Source: Gnetum montanum | Lineage: Eukaryota; Streptophyta; Gnetopsida; Gnetales; Gnetaceae | Assembly: GCA_015680685.1 (NCBI GenBank) | Contig: MNCI01002796.1 | Span: 151,830-215,829, forward strand | Reading direction: 5' to 3' | DNA length: 64,000 bases | Shown here: in pieces, positions 23,801-34,937 of the stretch | Layout: every line of letters starts with the position of its first letter | Position numbering within the stretch: position 1 is the first letter of the stretch | Notes under the pieces: model-generated | The model's input: only the letters and a program-made list of their open reading frames with translations | Told to the model about the DNA's origin: nothing | Database searches by the model: none | Translations under genes and position numbers: made by a program

Positions 23801-24220
23801 CTCTACGTTCTATTGGCCTACAGGATGACATGCAGAACCACAACAAGTAAGACTTGTTACAACCTTGTTTATGGATCTGAAGCTATGTTGCTTCTTAAGT
23901 TGCAGGTATAATCACTCCGGATGATCCCATCTAATGTCATGAGTAAAGCCTAGAACAACAAGTTGTGGATCATCGACCTTGACTCAATAGAGCAAGCAGC
24001 AACAAAAGCATCGTGTAGACTTGCATCGGCAGCCAGTACAGAAGGGAGACCTCATCCTCAAGGCCGTCTGTGAGCACGTGAGAAAATTTTAGCTAACTGG
24101 GAAGGCCCTTACGTGGTCACTAAAGCCTTTGGGAATGGAGCCTTCAAGTTGGCAGACATGGACGACAACAAGTTTGCCAACCCAATGAATCACTCGTACC
24201 TCAAGCCGTACTACGTCTGA
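20894..24220 (+). pseudogene. pol of copy A: RT, RNase H, second RNase H, integrase
   Basis: Separate reading block starting MEIHRDLSTPL. RT: LNKAMIKDDFPLPSIDQLID, FLSFIDGF-like palm, FCYIMMPFGLKN and the catalytic YVDD (21755-21766). RNase H: about 22060-22480 (FIYLAISDTSI, YYLSHALIAHEAKYNEVERN). A second, archaeal-type RNase H at about 22550-22900 (LHFDGAST, FPYTNNVV). Integrase: about 23200-24220, with GLDLIGPI, the second Asp region VTENGP (TDNGP in B, so the Asp is lost) and the chromodomain-free end NHSYLKPYYV-stop. An 84-bp deletion after VSEVGIRI and about ten stops disable it. Confidence 0.85.
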
Positions 24221-24235
24221 GCACATGGAGTAGTC

Positions 24236-24590
24236 AAGCAACTATCTGCTACAACGTAAAACTGGCACAGGCGAGCGAACGTCCACTACGACGTTAAACT
24301 GCCATGGCTACAGTAGCATCCGGTATGACAATAAATTGGCAACAACACCAAGCACTGTCCACTACGATGTTAAAGTAGCAACGACCATCCGCTATGATGT
24401 AAAATTGGCAAAGCTAGTCCGCTATGACTATAAATTGGCACGATACATCCGCTATGACTATAAATTGGCATGATACGTCCGCTATGATGTTAAACTGGCA
24501 TGTACAGCCTGTTGGGACCTTAAACTAGCACAACGGTCCACTAGGACCTTGACCCAGTGCATGGTCTACCAGGACTTTAAATTGGATTCA
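24236..24590 (+). repeat. post-integrase tandem array of copy A
   Basis: About ten irregular units with core GTCCGCTATGAYGTTAAACT followed by GGCA, starting 15 bp after the integrase stop. The TTAAACTGGCA core is the same motif family as the arrays after protease and before RT. Confidence 0.8.
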
Positions 24591-25706
24591 TGTCACGCCC
24601 CTAGCATGCACCTGCGTCGAGTACACATCGAACGAGCGTGCGTAGTGCTAACGTGGGGGTGGGACATTGCAGCTCCAGAACATTGTTCACGATGCAATGG
24701 GGACATGGTCTAGAATGTATGCAACGTCGCCATCATTGGCATTTTGCTGACCCTCCAGAGATGTCATACGACATCGCACTAACCCTCCGGGCCTACTGTT
24801 GCCATGGCCCATTACCTTGACAGTAGTTCCTTGGTCAGTGCCTGCTGTTGGAGTTCCAGTAGTATTGTGGCCCAATCACAATATTGTTATCCTCTAGCCC
24901 CCAGCTGAAGGCATTTGGCTATGTGATAGCTGATCTCATAGCTGAACTGAGAATGCATGCCCTTAGAGGGGATTCTAGAGCATTCGCGCTCATAGCAGCA
25001 CCTCCGACGTCGGCTCCGCCACATCGATGCTGCCAAGGCCACTACTGGCCTTCCTACATTGGACATCGTACACCAGCAATGATGTCCAATAGCTTCAACA
25101 CTGTCTGCAACCAGCAAGACCTTTTCCCTTACTAGCCGAGGGTACGTCTTGCCACAGTAGTGAGTGCTACAACGTTGCAAAGTAAGTATCTTGGCTAGCC
25201 CAACTACTTCAGAGTGCAAATCCCATGATGCACGTAACATAGCTCACCGCATGGGAAGCATCAGTGTAAATCCCATGACGTGCGTAACACAGCTCGCCAC
25301 ATGGGAAACATTAGTGCAAATTCCATGACATGCGTAACACAGCTCGCCACATGGGAAGCATCAATAACTAGGTTAAAACCCTACATGGATGTAACACAAC
25401 TCATTCTGGGAAAGACACATGTTCTACGAGAGGTCGAAGGTTGGCAAAAGCAAAGATGAAAATGCAAACGAGTCCCTCATGAGCACTTCAATGAGGGACT
25501 TCACTAAACCTCATCTTTGTCCTTCTCCTGTGCCTCCTTCCTCCCTACTTTGCGTTTTCCTTCCAATGCAGCACTCTTAAGCGCAGCCAAGCGACGTCCC
25601 GACGATCACCGAATGACCATGATAGCATTTTGTTTTCTGTGTTGTTTCGTATTCTTTGTTAGTGTCTATCAAGCCCATTCTCTAGACGTCGACAAATAGG
25701 GGCCAA
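24591..25706 (+). other. 3' untranslated region of copy A
   Basis: Non-coding between the array and the 3' LTR. The first half is conserved in copy B (43900-44333). Three perfect-period 50-bp repeats occupy 25216-25366, each with CCCATG and CATGGG arms that could pair. The last bases, AAATAGGGGCCAA, precede the LTR and are a weak polypurine tract. A 60-codon frame at 25517-25699 shows no recognisable features. Confidence 0.6.
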
Positions 25707-27272
25707 TGAAACACCCCAAAAATTCGAAGGCATGCTTTCTTCATCATGCCTTTGCACTTCGTGTAACATCATGGAAGTTCTTCAGGAGATGGATGGTCTA
25801 ATTTTTAGACTATCCAATTCGGAAAGTTTTCTGCCCCAGGTGTCAACAGGCTAAACGGACTCTCAAACCTGCCCACCTGAGAAGTTCACCTAGTCGACTG
25901 TGCACTTAGGAGCGACGCGTGTAACTATTGGCGATGCTTAGAATGCGCAAAACATTTCAGCAAGTTTTCTAAGTCATGAAGTTTGCTACGCTATGCTACG
26001 CGTCACTATGTAACATAGCAAGCTTCAAAAGATGTTTGCAAAAACTAATTGCTACACTATGTTATGCAGCATAGCACAGTGTAGCAAAAGCTAGATGTCC
26101 GGTCCCTTTTCCTGACTTCAAGTCCTTCGACAATATCTCCTTCCATTAGAAAGTAGCGGACCATGTCTGATGCTACGATACGCTAAGCTACATGGCGTAG
26201 CAATTCTGTAGAGGTGACAGAAGACAACTCAAAGGGCAAGATCAGCAAGTTCGCAAGTTTTGTAGCGCAAAAAGCAAAGTCTGTAGATTGATAAAGTTTT
26301 TGCGACTAAGGCCAGCCACTACCCTGCATAGCATAGTATAGCGTAGCAAATATGCAACACACATGTAACAAAATGTGTGACAAGATGCTACGCTACATCG
26401 AACATCCTATGCTACGAAGAATGCAGAGCATGATGGGTGGTTATGTGACATTAATGCACTTCACCTAATTGCACTGTTGGCACACATCTCTAGATGCTAA
26501 CAACATAATTATGGCGTGGCAAGCTCGTAATTACGGCATGGCAAGCTCATAATGACAATGGTCATCCATGTCCAATGGTCTTGTAGGCACGTGCAGCGTA
26601 GACAAGTCAATGTGGGCCCAAGACATGTTGCATCCGAACCACCCCTTTTGCTTGCCCTTGGTCCTATAAATACCCCGGTGAGTAGCATTTAAAGGACTTT
26701 TTCGCACTTTCCGACTTTTAGAATTCTAGCTAGCTAAAAGAATTTTTTCTCAACCTTTGGCATTGTAACCTTGGGCATTGTAATCTTTCTGTTTGACACT
26801 GTAAATAGTTAGCATTCTTAGTTGGCATTTTGTTTTACTCTTTTCTACCACCTTGGTAGAATTTTCGCATTGTCAGCCCCTAAGTTCGCATCCAAGCACA
26901 TAGCCTTTCTGCTCTACACATCTTGGTTACTCTCGGGATCTCTGCACTCCCCAACACTGTGCAACCGACTGTATCCCTCTTGATAGAGTAAAGTTGTAGC
27001 TTTGAAGAAGTGCATTTTTTTAATTTCATTTTACTTTGTTTCTTGCTTATTACCGCATTTTACACTATTTTTTATCGCTTTTACATTTAAGAATTACTTC
27101 GCGCTATCATTTCCACTTTCAAATCACACGTTGCAAAAGGTTATATAGACACTGACTAAGTCCCTATCTGATCAACCAAACTGTTCAAGGCACCCTGTAT
27201 CCATTCTATCTAGCACGACCCTCCCACGGATACGGGGTTGAGACTGTCCACGATCGACGAGCTCTCGGTGTT
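25707..27272 (+). repeat. 3' LTR of copy A (3' end lost)
   Basis: Aligns with 10465-12030, including the TATA box at 26664. It stops in CTCGGTGTTTTTC, where the 5' LTR continues into its terminal hairpin. From there the sequence jumps into leader repeats, so the last 30-40 bp of LTR and the PBS are missing. Confidence 0.8.
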
Positions 27273-27625
27273 TTTCAATCTTACAGTAGTCTTGCATGGG
27301 CTCTATACCCTATTTCGCACTAGCGTAAACGTGACATCCTCTTATGGTTGTTTACGCTTCGTGTGGTATAGATCGATTACTTCAACAGTTCCTCGGGAAC
27401 TTGGTAAGACATAAAGCCTCCAATCGCCAGTTGACTTGCCTATCTTACGGTAGTCTTACATGCGCTCTGTACCCTATTGCGTACTAGCGTAAATGTGACA
27501 CCCTTTTGCAGTTGTTTACATTTCGTGTGGTACAGACTGGTCGCTTCGACGGTTCCTCGGGAACCTTGCGAGACATAAAGCCTTTTTGATGGCTTTCCAA
27601 TTTCTTGCTCTTCTCATTCGCTTTT
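27273..27625 (+). mobile_element. leader-repeat fragment fused to LTR
   Basis: Two units of the leader tandem repeat, ending at CTTCTCATTCGC just before where gag would begin. One unit holds AGTTCC-TCG-GGAACT (27388) and the next GGTTCC-TCG-GGAACC (27551). An LTR followed by leader means 25707-27625 is the 5' end of another copy, suggesting recombination between elements or a truncated tandem copy. Confidence 0.65.
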
Positions 27626-27789
27626 CATAATCCACATAATCATAATCCAATCATAACACATATTATTAACAATATGGCTAACAAACCGATACTATCATAT
27701 ATATAGCCCATGTGGTCGCTAGCATATCCACACTTAATGTAGCATGTGAAACATTTCCATGAATACTCATAACAACCATTGCTTGCAGG
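27626..27789. other. unassigned AT-rich spacer
   Basis: 164 bp with no similarity that I can see to the elements on either side. It may be original flanking DNA between the truncated A-type copy and copy B. Confidence 0.4.
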
Positions 27790-29530
27790 TGAAACACCCT
27801 GAATTTTTAGGGCATCTTTGCTTCGCCGGGTCGTTGTAATTCAAGCAGTGCAATGTCACTTCGGCAAGAATTGGATGTTTCTAATTAAGGCTATTCAGTC
27901 TGGAAAATTCTCTAGCTAGGTAATTCGTCTAGTTGATAGCCTACTCAAAAACTATACGGAGAGTTGTCAGCGATGCTCAAAATGCGCAAAATAGTTTAGC
28001 AAGTTTTCTAGTCGAAGAGTCCGCTACGCTATGGTATGCCATATAGCGTAGCAGGCTTTGAGAGATAGTTATTTAGATAGTCAACCATAAATTTTTGCAA
28101 GACAAGATGATATGCTATGCCACGCTATGCAATGTAGCACAGCATAGCGAGAGCAAGACAGGAAGGCTTAGCTTACTTAGTAATTTCCAATTGCACTGAG
28201 TTAGCACCTTTGGCCTTCAAAAATAGTTGCTTCACTCGACTCTAAGTTCTTCAGCAATGGCTCCTTCACCAGAAAGTGGCAAACTTAGCAAAAGGTAGGC
28301 CATGTCGATTGTTACGCTACGCCACGTAGCGTAGCATGATGTAGCAACTGCATGGGAATAATGAAAGACACCTCACAGAGTAGGATCAGCAAGTTCGCAA
28401 GTCTCATAGTGCAACGGGCAAAGGTCACAGATCATCGACGTCCCCGCAATTAAGTCCCGGCTGCTATGCTATACTATGCTACATAGTGTAGCATAGCATA
28501 GCAAAAATGCAATAAATAGTTAGTGCACTTCAAAGGTCTCTAGCATATGCAGAAGGACACAACGCAAGTTTTGCTTCAAACTAATGGCTACGCTATGCTA
28601 TGCTGCATAACATAGACGACGTAGCAAGTTGCCATGCTACACTACAAAGCATGGCACGACATAGCAGACAGTTACGCCACATCAATACACTTCACCTAAT
28701 GCATCATTGGCACACATCTCCAGGTTTTGATGATGCAATTACAGTGTGGTAGGTTTGCAATTACAGCATGGCAGGCTCGTCCAACGTACATGCACGTCCA
28801 ACAATCATCCACGTCCATGTAGCATAGACAAGTAAACACAGGCCCAAGGCACGTGGCATCCAAACCGCATCTTTCGCGTGCCCTTGGGCTTATAAATACC
28901 CCAATTAGCAATGCTTAGGAGATCCTTTTTTCGATCTTTTTCGGTCGGCTGGCTGATGAATTGGTTGGCAAGCGAGCAAAAAATTTAGCGTTGTAATCCT
29001 GAGCATTGTAAACACCTTGTTTGACACTATAAACAGTTGACACTCCTAGTTGGCATTTTGTTCTACTCTTTCCAACTATCCTCATAGCATTCCGCATTGT
29101 TGGACCCTAAATCCCCGTTCAAGTATACAACTGCTTTGCTCAAAACATCTTGGTTACTCTAAGGAACCCTGCGTCCCTCAGCGCCGTGCAACCAATTGTA
29201 TCCACCTTGACAGAGTGAAGTCACATTCTTGAAGCGGTGCATTTTTCTAACTGCAATTTACTTTGTTTCTTGCTTATTATTGCATTTTTACATTACTTTC
29301 TATCTCTTTTGCATTTAAAGTTATCATTTTATGCTAAAAGTCTCATTTTCAAATTATTCATTTACAAAAGGTTATATTAACACCAACTAAGTCCCTGTCT
29401 GAATGACTAGATCATTTAGGGAACCTTTTTTTCATTTATCCAGCAAGGCCCTGACATAGATTCAGGGTTAAGACTATCATGATCGACGACCTCTTAGTGT
29501 TTTCCAGCCACCGACATTTTTGGTCGCAAT
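27790..29530 (+). repeat. 5' LTR of copy B
   Basis: TGAAACACCCTG start, GCTACGCTA/TAGCATAGC palindromic runs in U3, TATAAATACC at 28891, and a terminal ACCGACATTTTTGGTCG hairpin just before the PBS-like TTTTCTAGCACTAGAAGGA. Preceding bases GCAGG (27785-27789) should be half of a target duplication. Confidence 0.75.
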
Positions 29531-29552
29531 AGTTTTCTAGCACTAGAAGGAG
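29531..29552 (+). promoter_or_regulatory. primer-binding site of copy B
   Basis: TTTTCTAGCACTAGAAGGAG after the LTR, degraded relative to TTGGCGCTAGAAGGAGG in copy D. Confidence 0.55.
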
Positions 29553-29564
29553 AGTCTTTTAGTG

Positions 29565-30360
29565 CCCTTTACATTAGTCCTGTAAGTGTTCTACACCCTC
29601 ACACATGTTAGCGTAAGCGGTGTAGACCGGTCACTTCGACGGTTCCTCTGAAACCCTGCAGGACATAAAGTCTCCGATATCCAGTTGACTTGCCTATTTT
29701 ATGGTAGTCTTGTAAGCATTCTACACCCTAATACGTGTTAGTGTAAGTAGTGTAGATTGGTCACTTCAACGGTTCCTCTGGAACCCTACAGGACATAAAG
29801 CCTCCGATTGCCAGTTGACTTGCCTGTTTTACGGTAGTTTTGTAAGCGTTCTACACCCTGACACACGTTAGCGTAAGTGGTGTAGATCGGTCGCTTCAAT
29901 GGTTCCTCTGAAACCCTGCAAGACATAAAGCCTCCGATCACCAGTTGACTTGCTTGTTTTATGGTAGTCCTGTAAGAATTCTACACCCTGACACGTGTTA
30001 GTGTAAGCAGTGTAGACTGGTCACTTTGATGGTTCCTTTGGAACCTTGCAGGACATAAAGCCTTTGATTGCCAGTTGACTTCCCTATTTTACGGTAGTCT
30101 TGTAAGCGTTCTACACCCTGACATGCGTTAGCGTAAGCGATGTAGACCGGTCACTTCAATGGTTCCTCTAAAATCCTCCAGGACATAAAACCTTTGATCA
30201 CTTGTTGACTTGCCTATTTTATGGTAGTCTTGTAAGCGTTCTACACCCTGACATGCGTTAGTGTAACTGGTGTAGACTGGTCGCTTCCATGGTTCCTCCA
30301 AAACCATGCAGGACATAAAGCCTCCAATCACTAGTTAACTTGCCTGTTTTACAGTAGTCT
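29565..30360 (+). repeat. 130-bp leader tandem repeats of copy B
   Basis: The string GGACATAAAG recurs at 29661, 29791, 29921, 30051, 30181 and 30311, an exact 130-bp period. Each unit holds GGTTCC-3nt-GGAACC or a decayed form of it (perfect at 29771 and 30031). A 163-bp type unit as in copy A follows and ends near 30490. Confidence 0.85.
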
Positions 30361-30588
30361 TGCATGCGTTTTGTACCCTATCACGCACTAGCATAAATGT
30401 GACATCCTTTTGCAGTTGTTTATGCATCATGTGGTATATATCAGTTGCTTTGATGGTTCCTTGGGAACCTTGCAAGACATAAAGCCTTTTTGATTACTTT
30501 ACAATTTCTTTGCTTTTCTCATTTGCAAAAATTTTTAGCTTTCCAATTTCTTTGCTTTTTCTCATTTGCAAAACTGTTTAGCTTAACA

Positions 30589-33500
30589 ATGGCTTCCTCG
30601 AGCATCATTGCTAACACCTCCAACGTTGAGGTTTCCATCCCAGTTCAAGGCACCATTGGTGTTGAACAACCATTGAACCTAATGCTAGAAACACGTCGAT
30701 CCCTCAGGATCCAAAATTGAGGACATGAGGGTTTGGTCTAGCAACATGAACGCTATAACTTCCTTTGTGCAAAGGTGCAGGAAAATCTGCCCTTGGATGT
30801 GCACAAACTCGAAGACAAACGTAGCTTCAATTTCGCTTACTATGACGGGAAAGATTTTGTTCCCACTCTCGGTGCTTCCATCCCTTTGACATAGATGAAT
30901 CAATGGCTTCTAGACTAGCTGATACAGTTGGTTAGACTTAGGGAGTAGCAGGACACAACGTTTAACCATGATGACACCTTCCAAGACAGATAGGAGGAAC
31001 TTGATTCCCAATCCGTCGATGGAGGTCAAACCAATCTTGCTATAGTACCTCCTACCCAGTCTTTCTGGACCAACTCGCTGTCTATCGTCGCTCCCTTCGT
31101 AATCATGCCTACGCTTTCGCAACTTGCAATTACATCTGCTATGGGTAGCCATCTCAACCCCTCAACGTATCAACGCCCCTTTTCCCCTGTTTCGTTTTCA
31201 GCCATGATTCCTTTGCAAACCGTTCACCAGTCCATTCCTATAGCGCATCACATGCCAATCACGACTACCTTACCACATGTGCACACTGTACCAACTTCAC
31301 AGCCGTATGCAACTTTCACTTCTATTCCTGCATTTATGTCTATCCCACCATTAGCAATAGGCCTTGGCCCATCAACGTGGTGGACCCCATTCTATGTTCC
31401 CCCTGCTACACTACCATCGCAAATGTCTCACGACATTCACCAATAGACCTACCAAATCTTGCAAATGGTACAACCTAGCACGGAGCTATGGTCTATCTTG
31501 CTAGCTATGCAAATAGTCTATCCCGTAGCCCAACCCACGGTTGCCACCCTAACAGCACCACCTACTAGGTGGTGGACAATGCATGCAACACCATCTGCGG
31601 GGGCCACCCTAATGGTATCGCCGATGGATCATGCTGCTGCCCCTGCTACCCCACAGATGGGAGCTACCCTGGTAGTTCCCGAACTATCTACGTCGTCCCA
31701 GGGTCTGGACCAAGCATTCCAGCTTATCCAGACCCTCACTGAGGAAATAAAACACCTCAAGGCTATTAGGTCTGACATGCTACAAGTCATGGACTTTTAC
31801 CAGGATGACCCCATTAGCCCTGCAATCCCTGCACCGACGCTACCCCCAGGGATGTCCCTCCCACACTTCACGAAGTACAATGGGGAGGGAGATCCCAACA
31901 CACATCTTATTACCTTTAGGTTTGAATCCCTTCTTTTGAAACTATGGCCGCACATGATTATCTGTGTCTTTGCTATGTCCCTAGCTGGGAAAGCTTTAGA
32001 TTGGTACCGCACGCTACCATGCTCATCTATTTCAATCCTAGAGGAGCTTCTGACCTAGTTCGTGATGCACTTCAAGTATAACTTAAAGCTAGAAATCACA
32101 CTGGATCAGTTGATGAACGTGAAGTAGGATCCTCTGGAGCTGGTCCAAAATTTCATCCAACGTTGGAGCCCAACCCTTAATGAAATCCACAAGCCCATCA
32201 CGAAGGCCCACTTGCTAGCCGTCTTTAAGGGCATAGTGAATGACTTCATCAAGTCTAAACTGTACTACCTCGCTCCTTGCAGTCTTAGTCAAACCTTCGC
32301 TCAAACTAAGAGCATATAGGATGCAGCCATGATGAGCAAAGACCCGACCTATGTTGCTTACAAGAATACCTTCACAAAGAAGGACAAGGGTAAGGCCCCA
32401 ACAACCACAATGGCCACTGTGGTGATCAAAGCCAAGCCCAAACCTAATAACAACGGTAATAAGAACAACAAGAAACCAGTAGCACCCGCAGTTAACCCCA
32501 TGCCTAAGCGAAGCCATGCACCGTAACCTGCCATACCCATGCCTGAGACATCTGCACAATCCAAACTGAAATTTGAGCGTAAAGATTGCTCCAAGTATAC
32601 CCTACTTCCTCTCAGGCCTTTAGAACTTTTGAAGCAGCTACTAGCAATGGGGCACATCTAACACAAGCAGATGTTAGAGGAGGGAGTCAAGAAACTCCAG
32701 TGCTACTACGAGCTCCTTAGGAACCCCTCCTTGGCCTTGACCAATGAGCCTCTAGTTCCTAAGGGTTTCAGGTTGGATCAGTTTTGTGACTATCACCAAT
32801 AGTGTGGTCACAATATAGATTACTGTCTGGTGTTACAGGATGACATCCAAAGGTTGATTGATAAGGGAAAATTGGTGTTAGACAAAAGTAATCTAGTACG
32901 TCCCGAAAATCAATCCCTACACGTCTACACAGACCCCCTCAACGCCAACAATGTCGGTTAGGTCATCAATGCCATTGGTATTGATAGTGATCCTTGGCCA
33001 CCCCAGTAGCCATTTGTGGTTTGCGTGCCTCAGCGTAGCGAACCAACACCGCCAGCGGCTAGCCAAAGTTTGCAGTAGCCATTTGTCCTAAGGGTCCCTC
33101 CCTAGGCATCCATCCCCATGCCACCCATTAGCAGAACCATGTCACCCCGCCTGCTAACATTGTTAGCTCCATTTTTCATCATAGGGCCAACTCCTTTAAC
33201 AGCCCCCATCCTACACAAGGTAGTTGCGTAGCCTTCTCACCCTAGAAAATGAGAAGTGTGTTTCACAGGTGAGACGTCGAAGGGAAATACCACCCCAGGT
33301 ATTTCCAAGCCCACGTCTTCACCCCCTATGTCTATGTCCTCATCACCAAATAGGGACATTGTTACAACCACATAGTATGCGGCCCCTCCTTAGGAAATTT
33401 GTCTCCTGGGATTAATGGAAGAGAAGAAAGGCAGTAAATAGGGGGTAGCCAAGACCTTCTAGATGCCCTCACTCAAGTCAAACAAGCTAAAGAACACTAC

Positions 33501-34361
33501 ATTGAGCTTGTATGACCTAATCATGACATTCATCCCACACTGTGAGTCTCTGATCAGCATGTTGACAGCGATTCTGGTCAACGAAGACATGCCAGTGGAA
33601 GAGGAAGCGATCCACTAGATCATGCTTCCCTCCACATCTCCAGAGCCAGAACTGTCTCAACTAACTTTCTACAACAGTTCTGTTAGGAAAGATCCTAAAA
33701 GGGACCAAGTGACTATAGCACCCTATTCATCACAATTCAGGTCGGTTAACACTGGATCCGAAGGGTACATGTTGATGATGGGGATACCACGAATGTCATC
33801 CCCTTCCTTATTGTGGATAAGCTGGGTTTGGTTGACCAGATCAGATGCACAACAATGTTATGCTTAAGGTCATTTGACGGGGCACGGGTCCTGGTGAAAG
33901 GTACAGTCCACATAGACTTCGTGGTAGGAGAATAATTACCCATGAATGCAACGTTCATCATGGTCAAGGAGATGCTCAGGTTTAACCTGATCTTGGGGAG
34001 ATCATGGTTAGCACAGCTTAGGGATGTCTCCTCACCCATACACCAGGAGATCCATCTACCATACATAGGCAGGTAGGTGGTGATCCATGGTGACAAGGTA
34101 GCAACACAAGCAATCAACAATGTAGACATGGAGTAGCGCTTGGAGGTCATAACTTCAGAGAATGAAGCGCCTATCTCTGCACACACTAGCCATCCAGCAG
34201 AGGAATCAGCTTAGCAAGCCAGTTTCCAAAGTGAAAGCACGTGGGCCAAGTTGCCCTTCTAAGTGGGGGGCAATGATATAGACGAAGGCCTTGGCAAAGC
34301 ACTTTGGCCTTACATCCCACTCAACCCACGATGTGTCAAGAAGCAACTACACATAGCGTAG
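30589..34361 (+). pseudogene. gag-protease of copy B
   Basis: Starts MASSSIIANTSNVEVSIPVQ. The longest open piece (31459-32058) covers the capsid N-terminus: VMDFYQDDPIS, LPHFTKYNGEGDPNTHL, ALDWYRTLPCSS. The knuckle near 32790 reads CDYHQ-stop-CGHNIDYC. The protease (about 33690-34020) is frame-shifted around VDDGDTTNV and has LILGRSWL. It ends in KKQLHIA-stop like copy A. The gag product would form particles and the protease would cleave the polyprotein, but stops and frameshifts exclude function. Confidence 0.8.
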
Positions 34362-34459
34362 CAACCTCACTGCTTGTTATCTAGTTGCAATCCCTTGTAC
34401 ATTCAACACCTTTTTGCTTTGCACCCGCGTTGGTTACCAGTTAGCCGTTCTCCAAATGT

Positions 34460-34775
34460 TTAGTGTATCATCCAAAATGGCCTAAAACTATGCTCAAGTG
34501 ATGACCCAAAATGACCTAAAACTATGTTCAAGCAATGGCTTGAAATGGCCTAAAACTATGCTCAAGCAATGGCCTGAATGGCCTAAAACTAGCAATGGCC
34601 CGAAATGGTCTAAAACTAGCTATGGCCGAAAATGACCTAAAACTATGCTACGCTATGGCCCGAAATGACCTAAAACTAGCAATAGCCCGAAATAGCCTAA
34701 AACTATGCTACCCCACGGCCTGAAATGGCCTAAAACTAGAAATGGCCCAAAATGGCCTAAAACTAGCACATAAAA
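34460..34775 (+). repeat. post-protease tandem array of copy B
   Basis: About ten irregular units around RCCYRAAATGRCCTAAAACT, often followed by AGCA or ATGCT. Same motif family and position as in A, C and D. Confidence 0.8.
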
Positions 34776-34937
34776 GCATGAAAATTTTACATAAAACTTA
34801 GCACATAAATAATGCACAAGCTAGCATAGAATCGAATGCCTTTTTTGAAATTTTTCTTCTTATTCTAAACTTTTTCCTTTTAGACAATGTTTGCAAAAAT
34901 TTTACAAAATTTGAAAAATTCAAAAAATCCCATGATG

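Larger units (their letters stand above)
10465..27272 (+). mobile_element. Tat-like Ty3/gypsy retrotransposon, copy A
   Basis: A plus-strand element of about 16.8 kb with both LTRs. Order: LTR, PBS, leader repeats, gag-protease, tandem array, antisense gene, tandem array, RT, RNase H, second RNase H, integrase, tandem array, polypurine tract, LTR. The dual RNase H is a Tat-clade character (established knowledge). Many TAG/TAA/TGA and frame changes show it is dead. The right LTR does not end normally: it runs into a fragment of leader sequence (27273-27625), so no target duplication can be assigned. Confidence 0.85.

Noticed and set aside
25517-25699. 60-codon frame with a hydrophobic segment before the 3' LTR of copy A, possibly an envelope-like ORF
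   Set aside because: Too short, no counterpart visible in copy B, whose sequence ends earlier, and no family features. It is treated as 3' untranslated region.
29565-30360. Possible CRISPR-like or tRNA-array structure because of regular repeats with hairpins
   Set aside because: Units are contiguous 130-bp repeats without unique spacers, lie in a retrotransposon leader and lack tRNA cloverleaf features. GGTTCC-TCG-GGAACC only superficially recalls a T-arm.
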